From: Lachnospiraceae bacterium
GTDB lineage: Bacteria > Bacillota > Clostridia > Lachnospirales > Lachnospiraceae
Direction: 5' to 3'
DNA: 6,138 bases
Assembly: GCA_017477005.1 (NCBI GenBank)
Contig: JAFUXY010000017.1
Span: forward strand, 1-6,138
Below are positions 1 to 5,790 of the stretch, in pieces (the stretch's first letter is position 1; the number at the start of each line of letters is the position of its first letter). The notes beneath the pieces are model-generated. The model worked only from the letters and a program-made list of their open reading frames with translations. It did not search any database and was not told where the DNA came from. Position numbers and translations under genes: made by a program.

Positions 1-2770
1 AAAGGAAGGCGCTTCCGTGGCGGATATCTCTTCCGGGCTCGCCTATTCGGTGATCAAAAACGCCTTATTCAAGGTAATCAAGCTGTCGGACGCGGCTGAT
101 CTCGGCAAGCATGTCGTGGTTCAGGGCGGCACCTTCTACAACGACGCCGTCCTGCGGGGCTTTGAAAAAATCGCCGGGATCGAAGCCGTACGCCCGGATA
201 TCGCCGGGATCATGGGGGCCTTTGGCGCGGCTCTGATCGCCAGGGAGCGTTTCGAAGAAGACCCGAAAACGGACATGCTGCCGATCGAAGACATCCTGTC
301 CATCTCCTTTACCACCAGACTGACACGGTGCAAGGGCTGCGCCAATCACTGCCTGTTGACCGTCAACCGCTTTTCGGATGGCCGCAGCTTCATTACCGGA
401 AACCGTTGCGAAAAGGGGCTGGGAAAAGAAAAAAACAAAGATCAGATTCCAAATCTCTATGATTACAAATACAAGCGGCTGTTTGATTATGCGCCGCTTC
501 CGGTCGCCGCTGCGAAACGCGGCACCGTGGGACTGCCACGAGTGCTGAATATGTACGAAAATTATCCGTTTTGGGCGACCTTTTTCAAGGCGCTTGGTTT
601 TTCAGTCGTGCTGTCGCCCCAGTCCACCCGCCGGATCTATGAGCTGGGGATCGAATCGATTCCGAGCGAGTCGGAATGCTATCCGGCCAAGCTCGCGCAT
701 GGGCATGTGCAATGGCTGATCAACAACAAGGTGGATTTTATCTTTTATCCGTGCATCCCCTACGAGCGGGATGAATTTCCGGATTCAAACAACCACTACA
801 ACTGCCCGATCGTGACGTCCTATGCCGAGAATATCAAAAACAACATCGATGCGATCTCCCGGGGGGAGGTACGCTTCCTGAATCCGTTCATGGCGTTTTC
901 AACCGAGCGGATTTTGGCCGATCAGTTGGCGCAGATCTTCGGAGACGAGTTCGGTATTCCGGATGCGGAAGTTCGGCACGCCGCGCATTTGGCGTGGAAG
1001 GAACAGGACGTATTCCGGCATGATATGGAGCAAAAAGGCGAAGAGGTATTGAGGTATTTGAAGGAGACCGGCCGCCACGGCATCGTACTCTGTGGTCGTC
1101 CCTATCATGTTGATCCCGAAATCAACCACGGGATTCCAGAGCTGATTACCTCTTATGGAATGGCGGTACTCACCGAGGATGCGATCTCTCATCTTGGAAA
1201 GATAGAACGCCCGCTGATCGTGATGGATCAGTGGATGTTCCACTCGAGGATGTATTCGGCCGCCAATTATGCGAAGAAAACAGATCGTTTAGACGTGATT
1301 CAACTGAATTCTTTCGGCTGTGGACTGGATGCGGTGACGACAGATTGCGTGTCCGACATCCTGACTGGCTCCGGCAAGATCTATACCTGCCTCAAAATCG
1401 ACGAGGTCAACAACCTGGGCGCGGCGCGGATCCGCATCCGCTCCCTTCTAGCGGCCATCCGGGTGCGCCAAAAAAGAGGGATCAAACGTCGGATTCGCCC
1501 GGAGCATTACCGTCGCACCTTGTTCACCAAGAAAATGAAGGAGCACTATACGATTCTCTGCCCGGAAATGTCGCCGATCCACTTCGAACTATTGGCGCCG
1601 GCGTTCAATTCAGCGGGCTACAAGCTCGTAGTGCCTGAAATTCCGACCAGGACCTGCGTTGACACGGGGTTGAAGTATGTCAACAACGACGCTTGTTATC
1701 CATCTCTGATCGTCGTAGGACAGTTGATGGCGGCGATCAAATCCGGAAAATACGACATGACACGCACGGCCATCCTGATGTCGCAGACCGGCGGCGGCTG
1801 TCGAGCCAGCAATTACATCGGCTTTATCCGGCGCGCGCTCGACAAGGCCGGTTACAAAAATATTCCGGTGATTTCGATCAATCTAAGCGGGCTCGAAAAG
1901 AATCCTGGCTTTGTTCTCACGCCCAAATTGATCCAGCGAGGCCTGTACGGACTGATCTTTGGTGATATTTTCATGCGCTGCACCAACCGTGTCCGCCCGT
2001 ACGAGAAGCACGAGGGCTCCACAAACCGGCTCCATGACAAATGGAAGAAACGGGTGATTCGGTTTTTGACCAGCGACCATATGCTCTCGCATGCTCATTA
2101 CAAGCGTATGTGCAAAGATATCATTCGGGATTTTGACCGCCTGCCGATCCGTAACATCAAAAAGCCCAGGGTCGGAATTGTCGGGGAAATTCTGGTCAAA
2201 TTTTTGCCTGCCGCCAACAACCATTTGGCGGAGCTGTTGGAATCTGAGGGTGCGGAAGCGGTGATTCCGGATCTGACGGATTTCCTGCTCTACTGCTTCT
2301 ACAATACCAGTTTCAAGCAGAAGTATTTGGGTGCAAGCAAGCACGCATGGAAGCTTTCTAATATGGGCATTCAGTTTTTGGAGTGGCTGAGATCGGCGCC
2401 GCGGAAGGCGTTTGAAGAAAGCAAGCGCTTCAGTCCGCCCGAGCATATTGAGGAAATGGCCCGACGCGCAAGGGATATCGTGTCCATTGGAAATCAGACC
2501 GGCGAAGGATGGTTTTTGACCGGAGAAATGCTGGAGCTGATACGGGACGGCGCGGGCAACATCGTCTGCATTCAGCCCTTCGGCTGTCTGCCCAACCATG
2601 TAGTGGGGAAAGGCGTGATCAAAGAGCTGCGACGCCGCCATCCGGAGGCAAATATCGTAGCGATTGACTTCGATCCGGGCGCCTCGGAGGTCAATCAGCT
2701 CAATCGTATCAAGCTGATGCTTTCCACGGCGCAGAAAAATCTGATAAAGACAGACGCGGCGTTCGCTTGA
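1..2770 (+). CDS. Acyl-CoA dehydratase activase-like fusion protein (BadF/BadG/BcrA/BcrD ATPase plus dehydratase-like domains), 5'-truncated
   Basis: The reading frame is open from position 2, so the GTG at 17 is an internal codon rather than the start; about 922 codons are visible. Counting from that GTG, residues 1-75 are the end of an ASKHA-fold ATPase domain ([16 protein letters not shown], then [11 protein letters not shown]), as in activators of 2-hydroxyacyl-CoA dehydratases. Next comes a cysteine-rich stretch (C105, C108, C112, C131), a DUF2229-like region (about 170-290), and two dehydratase-like parts. Marks in these are [15 protein letters not shown] (358-372), [13 protein letters not shown] (431-443), [10 protein letters not shown] (591-600) and [14 protein letters not shown] (853-866). 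Complete family members are usually about 1,400-1,500 aa, so roughly a third is missing upstream. Known relatives use ATP to drive low-potential electrons through a [4Fe-4S] cluster. For the long fused forms the substrate is generally unknown, and none is inferred here. The protein is expected to be cytoplasmic and oxygen-sensitive. Family assignment is firm; function is not. Confidence 0.9.
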   Translation, partial: KEGASVADISSGLAYSVIKNALFKVIKLSDAADLGKHVVVQGGTFYNDAVLRGFEKIAGIEAVRPDIAGIMGAFGAALIARERFEEDPKTDMLPIEDILSISFTTRLTRCKGCANHCLLTVNRFSDGRSFITGNRCEKGLGKEKNKDQIPNLYDYKYKRLFDYAPLPVAAAKRGTVGLPRVLNMYENYPFWATFFKALGFSVVLSPQSTRRIYELGIESIPSESECYPAKLAHGHVQWLINNKVDFIFYPCIPYERDEFPDSNNHYNCPIVTSYAENIKNNIDAISRGEVRFLNPFMAFSTERILADQLAQIFGDEFGIPDAEVRHAAHLAWKEQDVFRHDMEQKGEEVLRYLKETGRHGIVLCGRPYHVDPEINHGIPELITSYGMAVLTEDAISHLGKIERPLIVMDQWMFHSRMYSAANYAKKTDRLDVIQLNSFGCGLDAVTTDCVSDILTGSGKIYTCLKIDEVNNLGAARIRIRSLLAAIRVRQKRGIKRRIRPEHYRRTLFTKKMKEHYTILCPEMSPIHFELLAPAFNSAGYKLVVPEIPTRTCVDTGLKYVNNDACYPSLIVVGQLMAAIKSGKYDMTRTAILMSQTGGGCRASNYIGFIRRALDKAGYKNIPVISINLSGLEKNPGFVLTPKLIQRGLYGLIFGDIFMRCTNRVRPYEKHEGSTNRLHDKWKKRVIRFLTSDHMLSHAHYKRMCKDIIRDFDRLPIRNIKKPRVGIVGEILVKFLPAANNHLAELLESEGAEAVIPDLTDFLLYCFYNTSFKQKYLGASKHAWKLSNMGIQFLEWLRSAPRKAFEESKRFSPPEHIEEMARRARDIVSIGNQTGEGWFLTGEMLELIRDGAGNIVCIQPFGCLPNHVVGKGVIKELRRRHPEANIVAIDFDPGASEVNQLNRIKLMLSTAQKNLIKTDAAFA

Positions 2771-2785
2771 GAAAGACCGCTTTAA

Positions 2786-3592
2786 TCAATGTTTCCTATA
2801 ATAAAATATTTTTTCATCTTCGAGCCGCAGCGCTGCCAATTTCGCGTTCGGATCCTGCCGCCAGAAACAGCAGCCGCAGTCGATATCGTAGAAGATGCAA
2901 TCCTTTGTCTTGTCGTGGAACCGAAAGACCTTGCCGCCGGTATAGGTCTTTCGTCCTTCGGCAATCGTGGGCGTATGTCCGGAGACAACCATTCCTCCCC
3001 GCAGGCCGCCCCACTTGTACCCTTCATCCCGGGCATAGATATAGAATTCTTCGAGCGTCTGATAACCGGAGCCCAGCTTTTTGAGCGGCGCGAGGTTTTC
3101 GATGTACCCAGCGTGGACAATGACGCAGTCCCGCCCCGCCGCTTTGGTGCGATACAGATAATCAAAGCTGCGGAGCTTGGCGGCCCAGCGGCGCAGGTCT
3201 TCAAGTGTCACATCCTTGTCCCGCACCAAAAGCCCCATGGTCCTATAGTAGTCAAACAAAGCCCCCTGCTCTTTGCAGAATTCCTGGGTAATGCGATACA
3301 GCGCCTTGGTGTCCTTGGCGGAATCGGCCTTCAGCTTCACCGGAGCGTTTTCGAGTACAAAATTCATCACGTCCACGTTTGACGCAAATTCTTCGTCATG
3401 ATTTCCCTTCAAAAAGGTAATATTCTGCGGTGCGTGCCCCATCCATTCGAGAATTTCGAAGCTTTTCGGGCCGCGATCAATATAATCCCCTGCCAAAATC
3501 AAATGATCCTTCGCCGAAAACGAAATCTTTTTCAAAAGCGCCAGAAATTCGTCCAGACATCCGTGGATATCGCTGATCACATAGGTACTCAA
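2786..3592 (-). CDS. PPP/ApaH-like metallophosphoesterase (probable serine/threonine protein phosphatase)
   Basis: This is a 268-residue cytoplasmic metallophosphoesterase with the full dinuclear-metal motif series: SDIHG (residues 7-11; D8, H10), GDYIDRG (35-41; D36, D39, R40), GNHDE (63-67; N64, H65), VHAGY (159-163; H160) and SGHTPT (204-209; H206). The C-terminal YDIDCGCCF (235-243) followed by an ALRLED strand is typical of bacterial PPP/ApaH-like phosphatases. The third motif is GNHD rather than the GNHE of classical PPP enzymes, so substrate (phosphoprotein, dinucleotide polyphosphate or other) is open. The start is TTG: no in-frame ATG precedes the first motif, and AGGGAGGA lies at a suitable distance. 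It is convergent with the large activase-like gene (15 bp between stops) and lies downstream of rubredoxin across a terminator. Confidence 0.9.
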   Translation of the reverse strand: MSTYVISDIHGCLDEFLALLKKISFSAKDHLILAGDYIDRGPKSFEILEWMGHAPQNITFLKGNHDEEFASNVDVMNFVLENAPVKLKADSAKDTKALYRITQEFCKEQGALFDYYRTMGLLVRDKDVTLEDLRRWAAKLRSFDYLYRTKAAGRDCVIVHAGYIENLAPLKKLGSGYQTLEEFYIYARDEGYKWGGLRGGMVVSGHTPTIAEGRKTYTGGKVFRFHDKTKDCIFYDIDCGCCFWRQDPNAKLAALRLEDEKIFYYRKH

Positions 3593-3600
3593 CGTGTTTT

Positions 3601-3608
3601 TCCTCCCT
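3601..3608 (-). promoter_or_regulatory. Ribosome binding site fixing the TTG start of the phosphoesterase
   Basis: On the minus strand this reads AGGGAGGA. Its GGAGG core ends 9 nt before the TTG at 3592-3590. No ATG or GTG in the same frame is better placed, and a start further inside would lose the SDIHG metal motif, so this site decides the start. Confidence 0.8.
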
Positions 3609-3622
3609 ATTAAATCGAAAAG

Positions 3623-3651
3623 AAAAAAGCGGTAATACTACCCGCTTTTTT
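3623..3651 (-). terminator. Rho-independent terminator after rubredoxin (symmetrical)
   Basis: Minus-strand transcripts leaving the rubredoxin gene (stop at 3668) meet AAAAAAGCGG, a 9-nt loop, then CCGCTTTTTT. The 10-bp arms (3642-3651 and 3623-3632) give a short GC core flanked by an A run and a T run, the classical intrinsic terminator form. It is symmetrical, so it could work in both directions. It ends only 14 nt before the phosphoesterase ribosome binding site, leaving little room for a separate promoter. Confidence 0.8.
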
Positions 3652-3667
3652 GATGTTTCCTGATCTT

Positions 3668-3826
3668 TTATGCTTTTGAGAACATATCTTTGCCTACGCC
3701 GCAGACCGGGCAAACCCAATCGTCCGGAAGATCTTCAAAAGCAGTTCCCGGCGCAATGCCATTGTCGGGATCGCCTACCGCCGGATCGTACTCATATCCA
3801 CAAGGGTCGCATACATACTTGTCCAT
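3668..3826 (-). CDS. Rubredoxin
   Basis: A 52-residue protein with the complete rubredoxin signature. Two CxxCG knuckles, C6-D-P-C9-G and C39-P-V-C42-G, supply four cysteines for a single iron atom. Between them lie the conserved stretches [11 protein letters not shown] (18-28) and [14 protein letters not shown] (30-43), and the protein ends in GKDMFSKA. Length and spacing match ordinary single-domain rubredoxins. It is a small soluble one-electron carrier, in anaerobes often feeding superoxide reductase, rubrerythrin or flavodiiron proteins; no such partner is visible here. ATG at 3826 is preceded by AGGAGG (3834-3839) with 7 nt spacing. It has its own promoter and a terminator, so it is probably monocistronic or the first gene of a partly terminated unit. 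Confidence 0.97.
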   Translation of the reverse strand: MDKYVCDPCGYEYDPAVGDPDNGIAPGTAFEDLPDDWVCPVCGVGKDMFSKA

Positions 3827-3851
3827 CGCTGTTCCTCCTTTTTCGGTACAG

Positions 3852-3867
3852 ATTTATTTAGATAAAT
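3852..3867. repeat. AT-rich inverted repeat at the predicted rubredoxin transcription start
   Basis: ATTTAT-TTAG-ATAAAT has two perfect 6-bp arms around 4 bp. It lies immediately downstream of the rubredoxin -10 box, where a repressor could block initiation. It does not match an operator I recognise, and such AT-rich repeats arise easily by chance. Confidence 0.35.
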
Positions 3868-3870
3868 TTT

Positions 3871-3899
3871 ATTCTACCAATTCTGCATGGTTTTTGCAA
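3871..3899 (-). promoter_or_regulatory. Sigma-A promoter of rubredoxin
   Basis: On the minus strand, TTGCAA (-35, 3899-3894; 4 of 6 to TTGACA) and TAGAAT (-10, 3876-3871; 5 of 6 to TATAAT) are exactly 17 bp apart. A TG one base before the -10 makes an extended -10. The predicted start near 3864 gives a leader of about 38 nt. Confidence 0.75.
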
Positions 3900-3924
3900 T
3901 GCTTTTGTGCGTAAAAAAAGGGGG

Positions 3925-3953
3925 TGGAAATTCCCGTTTATATCGTATAAAAT
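3925..3953 (+). promoter_or_regulatory. Possible sigma-A promoter of the oxidoreductase-bioY operon
   Basis: TGGAAA (3925-3930; 4 of 6 to TTGACA) is 17 bp from TAAAAT (3948-3953; 5 of 6 to TATAAT). The surroundings are AT-rich with other near matches (TATAAA 3946-3951, TATAGT 3953-3958), so the exact box is uncertain. Transcription from here would give a leader of about 150 nt before the ATG at 4112. Confidence 0.4.
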
Positions 3954-3993
3954 ATAGTAAACGACAAAACTGTTTTTACCTTCAAGTGACCAT

Positions 3994-4045
3994 GCACACA
4001 AATTCGACAGGAAAATTCGGCATTCGCCTCATTCGAATTTGGTGC
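3994..4045 (+). repeat. Long imperfect inverted repeat in the oxidoreductase leader
   Basis: GCACACAAATTCGA (3994-4007) is the reverse complement of TCGAATTTGGTGC (4033-4045) apart from one extra A, giving a potential 13-bp stem with a single bulge around 25 nt. The loop contains a small GGC-ATTC-GCC hairpin (4019-4028). The pentamer ATTCG occurs four times in this element (4002, 4015, 4022, 4031). There is no T run after it, so it is not a standard terminator. It could be an RNA leader structure or a protein-binding site. I do not recognise a known riboswitch class. Confidence 0.5.
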
Positions 4046-4047
4046 AA

Positions 4048-4072
4048 AGTAAACTCACTTTGTTCGTTTACT
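4048..4072. promoter_or_regulatory. Inverted repeat AGTAAAC-N11-GTTTACT, candidate operator
   Basis: Perfect 7-bp arms (4048-4054 and 4066-4072) lie 40 bp upstream of the oxidoreductase start. Related half-sites occur near the predicted promoter: CGTTTA at 3935-3940 and TAGTAAACGA at 3955-3964, the latter an exact reverse complement of 4064-4073. Repetition of one half-site suggests a dimeric regulator. GTAAAC/GTTTAC resembles the half-sites of the E. coli BirA biotin operator, which would suit an operon with bioY, but the spacing here is several bases shorter. Confidence 0.4.
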
Positions 4073-4100
4073 AAGTAATTGCAAATGGATTTTCACTCAA

Positions 4101-4106
4101 AGGAGG
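4101..4106 (+). promoter_or_regulatory. Ribosome binding site fixing the oxidoreductase start
   Basis: AGGAGG, within the longer match AAAGGAGGA, precedes the ATG at 4112 by 5 nt. The frame stays open upstream to a TTG at 4079, but that codon lacks a ribosome binding site, and 4112 places the beta-strand before the Rossmann glycines at the N terminus as expected. Confidence 0.85.
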
Positions 4107-4111
4107 ATTGT

Positions 4112-5095
4112 ATGAAACTGGCTGTATTGGGAACGGGATTTATTATCACGGATGCATTGAATGCAATCTCAGAGGTGCCGGAAATCGAAAAAGTTGCGCT
4201 CTTCGCTCGGCCGAACAGCAAGGCCAAGGGAGAAGAGTTTGCCAGGAATTACGACATAGAACGTGTCTACACGGATTATGAGGAACTACTTTCGGCGGGG
4301 GATATCGATACGATCTATGTGGGACTTGTCAACAGCGTCCACTATGAATATACGAAGCAGGCGCTTTTGGCAGGAAAGGACGTGATTCTCGAAAAGCCGT
4401 TCACGACCACGCTCGAGGAGACGAAGGATCTGGCGAAGCTGGCGCGTGAAAACGGCCGCTTTCTGTTTGAAGCGATCACGAACCGCCACAGCAAAGTCTA
4501 TGAAAAGATGCAGCAGGAGCTTCCCCGGATTGGCAGAATCCGTCTGGCGATGGGAAATTATTCCCAGTATTCGAGCCGCTATGAACGGTACAAGCAAAAG
4601 GATGTGGCGCCGGCCTTTGATCCGCTGGCGTTTGGCGGCGCCTTGAACGATCTGGGGATCTACAATCTGAGCCTTTCTGTTTCCCTGCTCGGCAAGCCGA
4701 AGGCCGTGCGTTATGACGCGAATATCGGGTTCAACGGTGTCGATACCTCGGGCGTGGCGACTCTTCGGTACAAGGATTACATATGCACCCTTTCCATCGC
4801 CAAGGACTGCGACGGTCCCTGCTACTTTACTATAGAAGGAGAGGATGGTTATCTGCGGATCCCGGGCAAGCCCAATGAAGCCGAACAGCTCGATATCTTT
4901 ATCCGGGGCGAGGGAGCGTCCACCTATGCACCGGAGCCCGACAAAAACCGCATGGTGCAGGAGTTTCGGGATTTTGCGCAGATGCAGGCAGCGGAGGATT
5001 TCGAGCGGATGTCGAAGGAATTGGATACTACAGTCACCGTGATGGAAACCTTGATGGATATCCGGGCGCATATGCATGGTACAGACATTGCATAA
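4112..5095 (+). CDS. Gfo/Idh/MocA-family NAD(P)-dependent oxidoreductase
   Basis: This 327-residue protein begins directly with a Rossmann strand and dinucleotide-binding loop, KLAVLGTGF (2-10; G7, G9). It carries the family EKP motif (E94-K95-P96), whose lysine contacts the cofactor and helps catalysis. The C-terminal alpha/beta domain contains GGALNDLGIYN (175-185): the usual DxGxH is DLGIY, with tyrosine (Y184) in place of histidine, as in glucose-fructose oxidoreductase and dihydrodiol dehydrogenase types. A later EGEDGYLRI (242-250) is also typical. Length is normal for a cytoplasmic enzyme. Relatives oxidise or reduce sugars, inositols and similar polyols, but nothing here fixes the substrate. 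The stop overlaps the bioY ribosome binding site, so the two are co-transcribed and probably translationally coupled. A link to biotin is not established by the sequence. Confidence 0.9.
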   Translation: MKLAVLGTGFIITDALNAISEVPEIEKVALFARPNSKAKGEEFARNYDIERVYTDYEELLSAGDIDTIYVGLVNSVHYEYTKQALLAGKDVILEKPFTTTLEETKDLAKLARENGRFLFEAITNRHSKVYEKMQQELPRIGRIRLAMGNYSQYSSRYERYKQKDVAPAFDPLAFGGALNDLGIYNLSLSVSLLGKPKAVRYDANIGFNGVDTSGVATLRYKDYICTLSIAKDCDGPCYFTIEGEDGYLRIPGKPNEAEQLDIFIRGEGASTYAPEPDKNRMVQEFRDFAQMQAAEDFERMSKELDTTVTVMETLMDIRAHMHGTDIA

Positions 5096-5100
5096 GGAGG
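5095..5100 (+). promoter_or_regulatory. bioY ribosome binding site overlapping the preceding stop codon
   Basis: AGGAGG begins on the last base of the oxidoreductase TAA (5093-5095) and lies 5 nt before the bioY ATG at 5106. The frame extends upstream to an ATG at 5076, but that is inside the preceding gene without its own site. The arrangement supports the 5106 start and translational coupling. Confidence 0.85.
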
Positions 5101-5105
5101 AAACA

Positions 5106-5672
5106 ATGCAAAAAACAACTTCGGGGACACTCTCCCCTACACAGATACAATCTATGATGCAGATCGCGCTCTTGACAGCCGTTTGCTGCATCCTTTCGCC
5201 TCTGTCCGTCCCGATCGGCCCGATTCCGGTATCGCTGTCTCTGTTTGCGGTCTATTTGACCGTCTATCTGCTCGGCACAAAAAAGGCATTTGCGTCGGTG
5301 CTTTTGTATATTTTGATCGGATTAGTGGGCATGCCGGTGTTTTCCGGTTATGCGGGGGGGCCTGCCAAGCTTTTCGGACCAACGGGAGGCTATATTTTCG
5401 GGTATTTGACACTGGTGCTGATCAGTGGTTTTTTCATCGACCGTTTTCCGGCGAGGAAATGGATGCTCCAGATCGGCGGCATGCTTTTGGGGCTTTTGTC
5501 CTGCTATTTTCTGGGTACGGTTTGGTTTATGCTGCTCTCGGGGATGTCTCTCGGAGAATCCCTGGCGCTCTGCGTCTACCCGTTCGTGGCCTTTGATGCG
5601 GCGAAGATCCTTTCGGCGTATTTTGTCGGCAACACGATCAAGCACGCTGTACGCTTTGTTAGCACTCATTAA
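5106..5672 (+). CDS. bioY: BioY, biotin-binding S component of an ECF-type transporter
   Basis: A 188-residue integral membrane protein, the usual BioY length, with about six hydrophobic segments (near residues 18-36, 42-57, 61-78, 97-112, 119-143 and 157-175). Conserved BioY stretches are visible: VPIGPIPVSLSLF (35-47), GMPVFSGYAGGPAKLFGPTGGY (split as 75-84 and 85-96) and YPFVAFDAAKI (158-168), where D164 and K167 belong to the conserved D..K pattern. BioY captures biotin at the cytoplasmic membrane. In Firmicutes it normally works with a shared EcfT/EcfA1/EcfA2 energising module; no ECF ATPase or T component is nearby, so a module elsewhere is inferred. It is the second gene of an operon after the oxidoreductase. 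Its last four codons and stop (5658-5672) lie in the CIRCE palindrome, which can also act as its terminator. Confidence 0.95.
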   Translation: MQKTTSGTLSPTQIQSMMQIALLTAVCCILSPLSVPIGPIPVSLSLFAVYLTVYLLGTKKAFASVLLYILIGLVGMPVFSGYAGGPAKLFGPTGGYIFGYLTLVLISGFFIDRFPARKWMLQIGGMLLGLLSCYFLGTVWFMLLSGMSLGESLALCVYPFVAFDAAKILSAYFVGNTIKHAVRFVSTH

Positions 5673-5685
5673 ATTTGAGTGCTAA
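5659..5685. promoter_or_regulatory. CIRCE element (HrcA operator)
   Basis: TTAGCACTC-N9-GAGTGCTAA matches the CIRCE consensus at all 18 arm positions with the exact 9-bp spacer. CIRCE is bound by the repressor HrcA, whose activity depends on GroEL, and controls class I heat-shock genes. Here it lies 7 bp upstream of the -35 box of the htpG promoter. The left arm is coding sequence for the end of bioY, and the bioY stop (5670-5672) is in the spacer. Confidence 0.97.
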
Positions 5686-5691
5686 TTTTTT
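5659..5691 (+). terminator. Probable intrinsic terminator of the oxidoreductase-bioY operon, formed by the CIRCE palindrome
   Basis: In RNA the CIRCE arms form a 9-bp stem with a 9-nt loop, followed at once by six T residues (5686-5691). That is the form of a rho-independent terminator, and no other candidate follows bioY. The stem starts before the stop codon, so a terminating ribosome may hinder folding and efficiency is uncertain. Confidence 0.6.
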
Positions 5692-5692
5692 A

Positions 5693-5721
5693 TTGACTTT
5701 TGCCCTTATGTGGAGTAAAAT
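5693..5721 (+). promoter_or_regulatory. Sigma-A promoter of htpG
   Basis: TTGACT (-35, 5693-5698; 5 of 6) and TAAAAT (-10, 5716-5721; 5 of 6) are exactly 17 bp apart. The predicted start near 5728 leaves a leader of about 63 nt. With CIRCE adjoining upstream, the pattern is vegetative sigma factor plus HrcA repression rather than an alternative sigma factor. Confidence 0.85.
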
Positions 5722-5736
5722 AGCGTCGTTGACGAC

Positions 5737-5773
5737 AGGGAGCTGAGTAGAAAATCTCCCTATTTTAGATTTT
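5737..5773 (+). repeat. Overlapping, mutually exclusive hairpins in the htpG leader
   Basis: AGGGAG (5737-5742) pairs with CTCCCT (5756-5761). AAAATCT (5751-5757) pairs with AGATTTT (5767-5773). Both use 5756-5757, so only one can form. CTCC at 5756-5759 is also complementary to GGAG of the ribosome binding site (5778-5781), so folding might affect translation. All stems are short. Confidence 0.4.
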
Positions 5774-5790
5774 TTAAGGAGTGATGGATT

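Noticed and set aside
1883..2641. A 252-codon open frame on the minus strand
   Set aside because: It lies wholly antisense to the well-supported dehydratase-like gene, has no recognisable domain, and the plus-strand frame has strong family motifs throughout.
2789..3382. A 197-codon open frame on the plus strand
   Set aside because: It is antisense to the phosphoesterase, which carries all its catalytic motifs on the other strand.
4048..4072. A definite BirA biotin operator
   Set aside because: The half-sites resemble GTAAAC/GTTTAC of the E. coli bio operator, but the distance between them is about 7 bp too short, so it is kept only as a candidate operator of unknown regulator.
4079..4111. 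An 11-codon N-terminal extension of the oxidoreductase from a TTG
   Set aside because: It has no ribosome binding site, and the true site AGGAGG lies inside it, just before the ATG at 4112.
3827..4111. A small gene or tRNA in the divergent control region
   Set aside because: Short frames here lack ribosome binding sites and recognisable products, and I see no tRNA cloverleaf. Promoters and inverted repeats explain the content better.
5076..5105. A 10-codon N-terminal extension of BioY
   Set aside because: It lies in the coding end of the oxidoreductase without its own ribosome binding site. The ATG at 5106 has AGGAGG at the right distance.
4286..5191. A 301-codon open frame on the minus strand
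   Set aside because: It is antisense to the oxidoreductase and the start of bioY and shows no motif of its own. It is explained by the codon bias of the real genes.
5784..5786. An upstream ATG in the htpG leader, 7 nt before the htpG start
   Set aside because: It is out of frame with htpG and only 2 nt from the AAGGAG, too close for efficient initiation.
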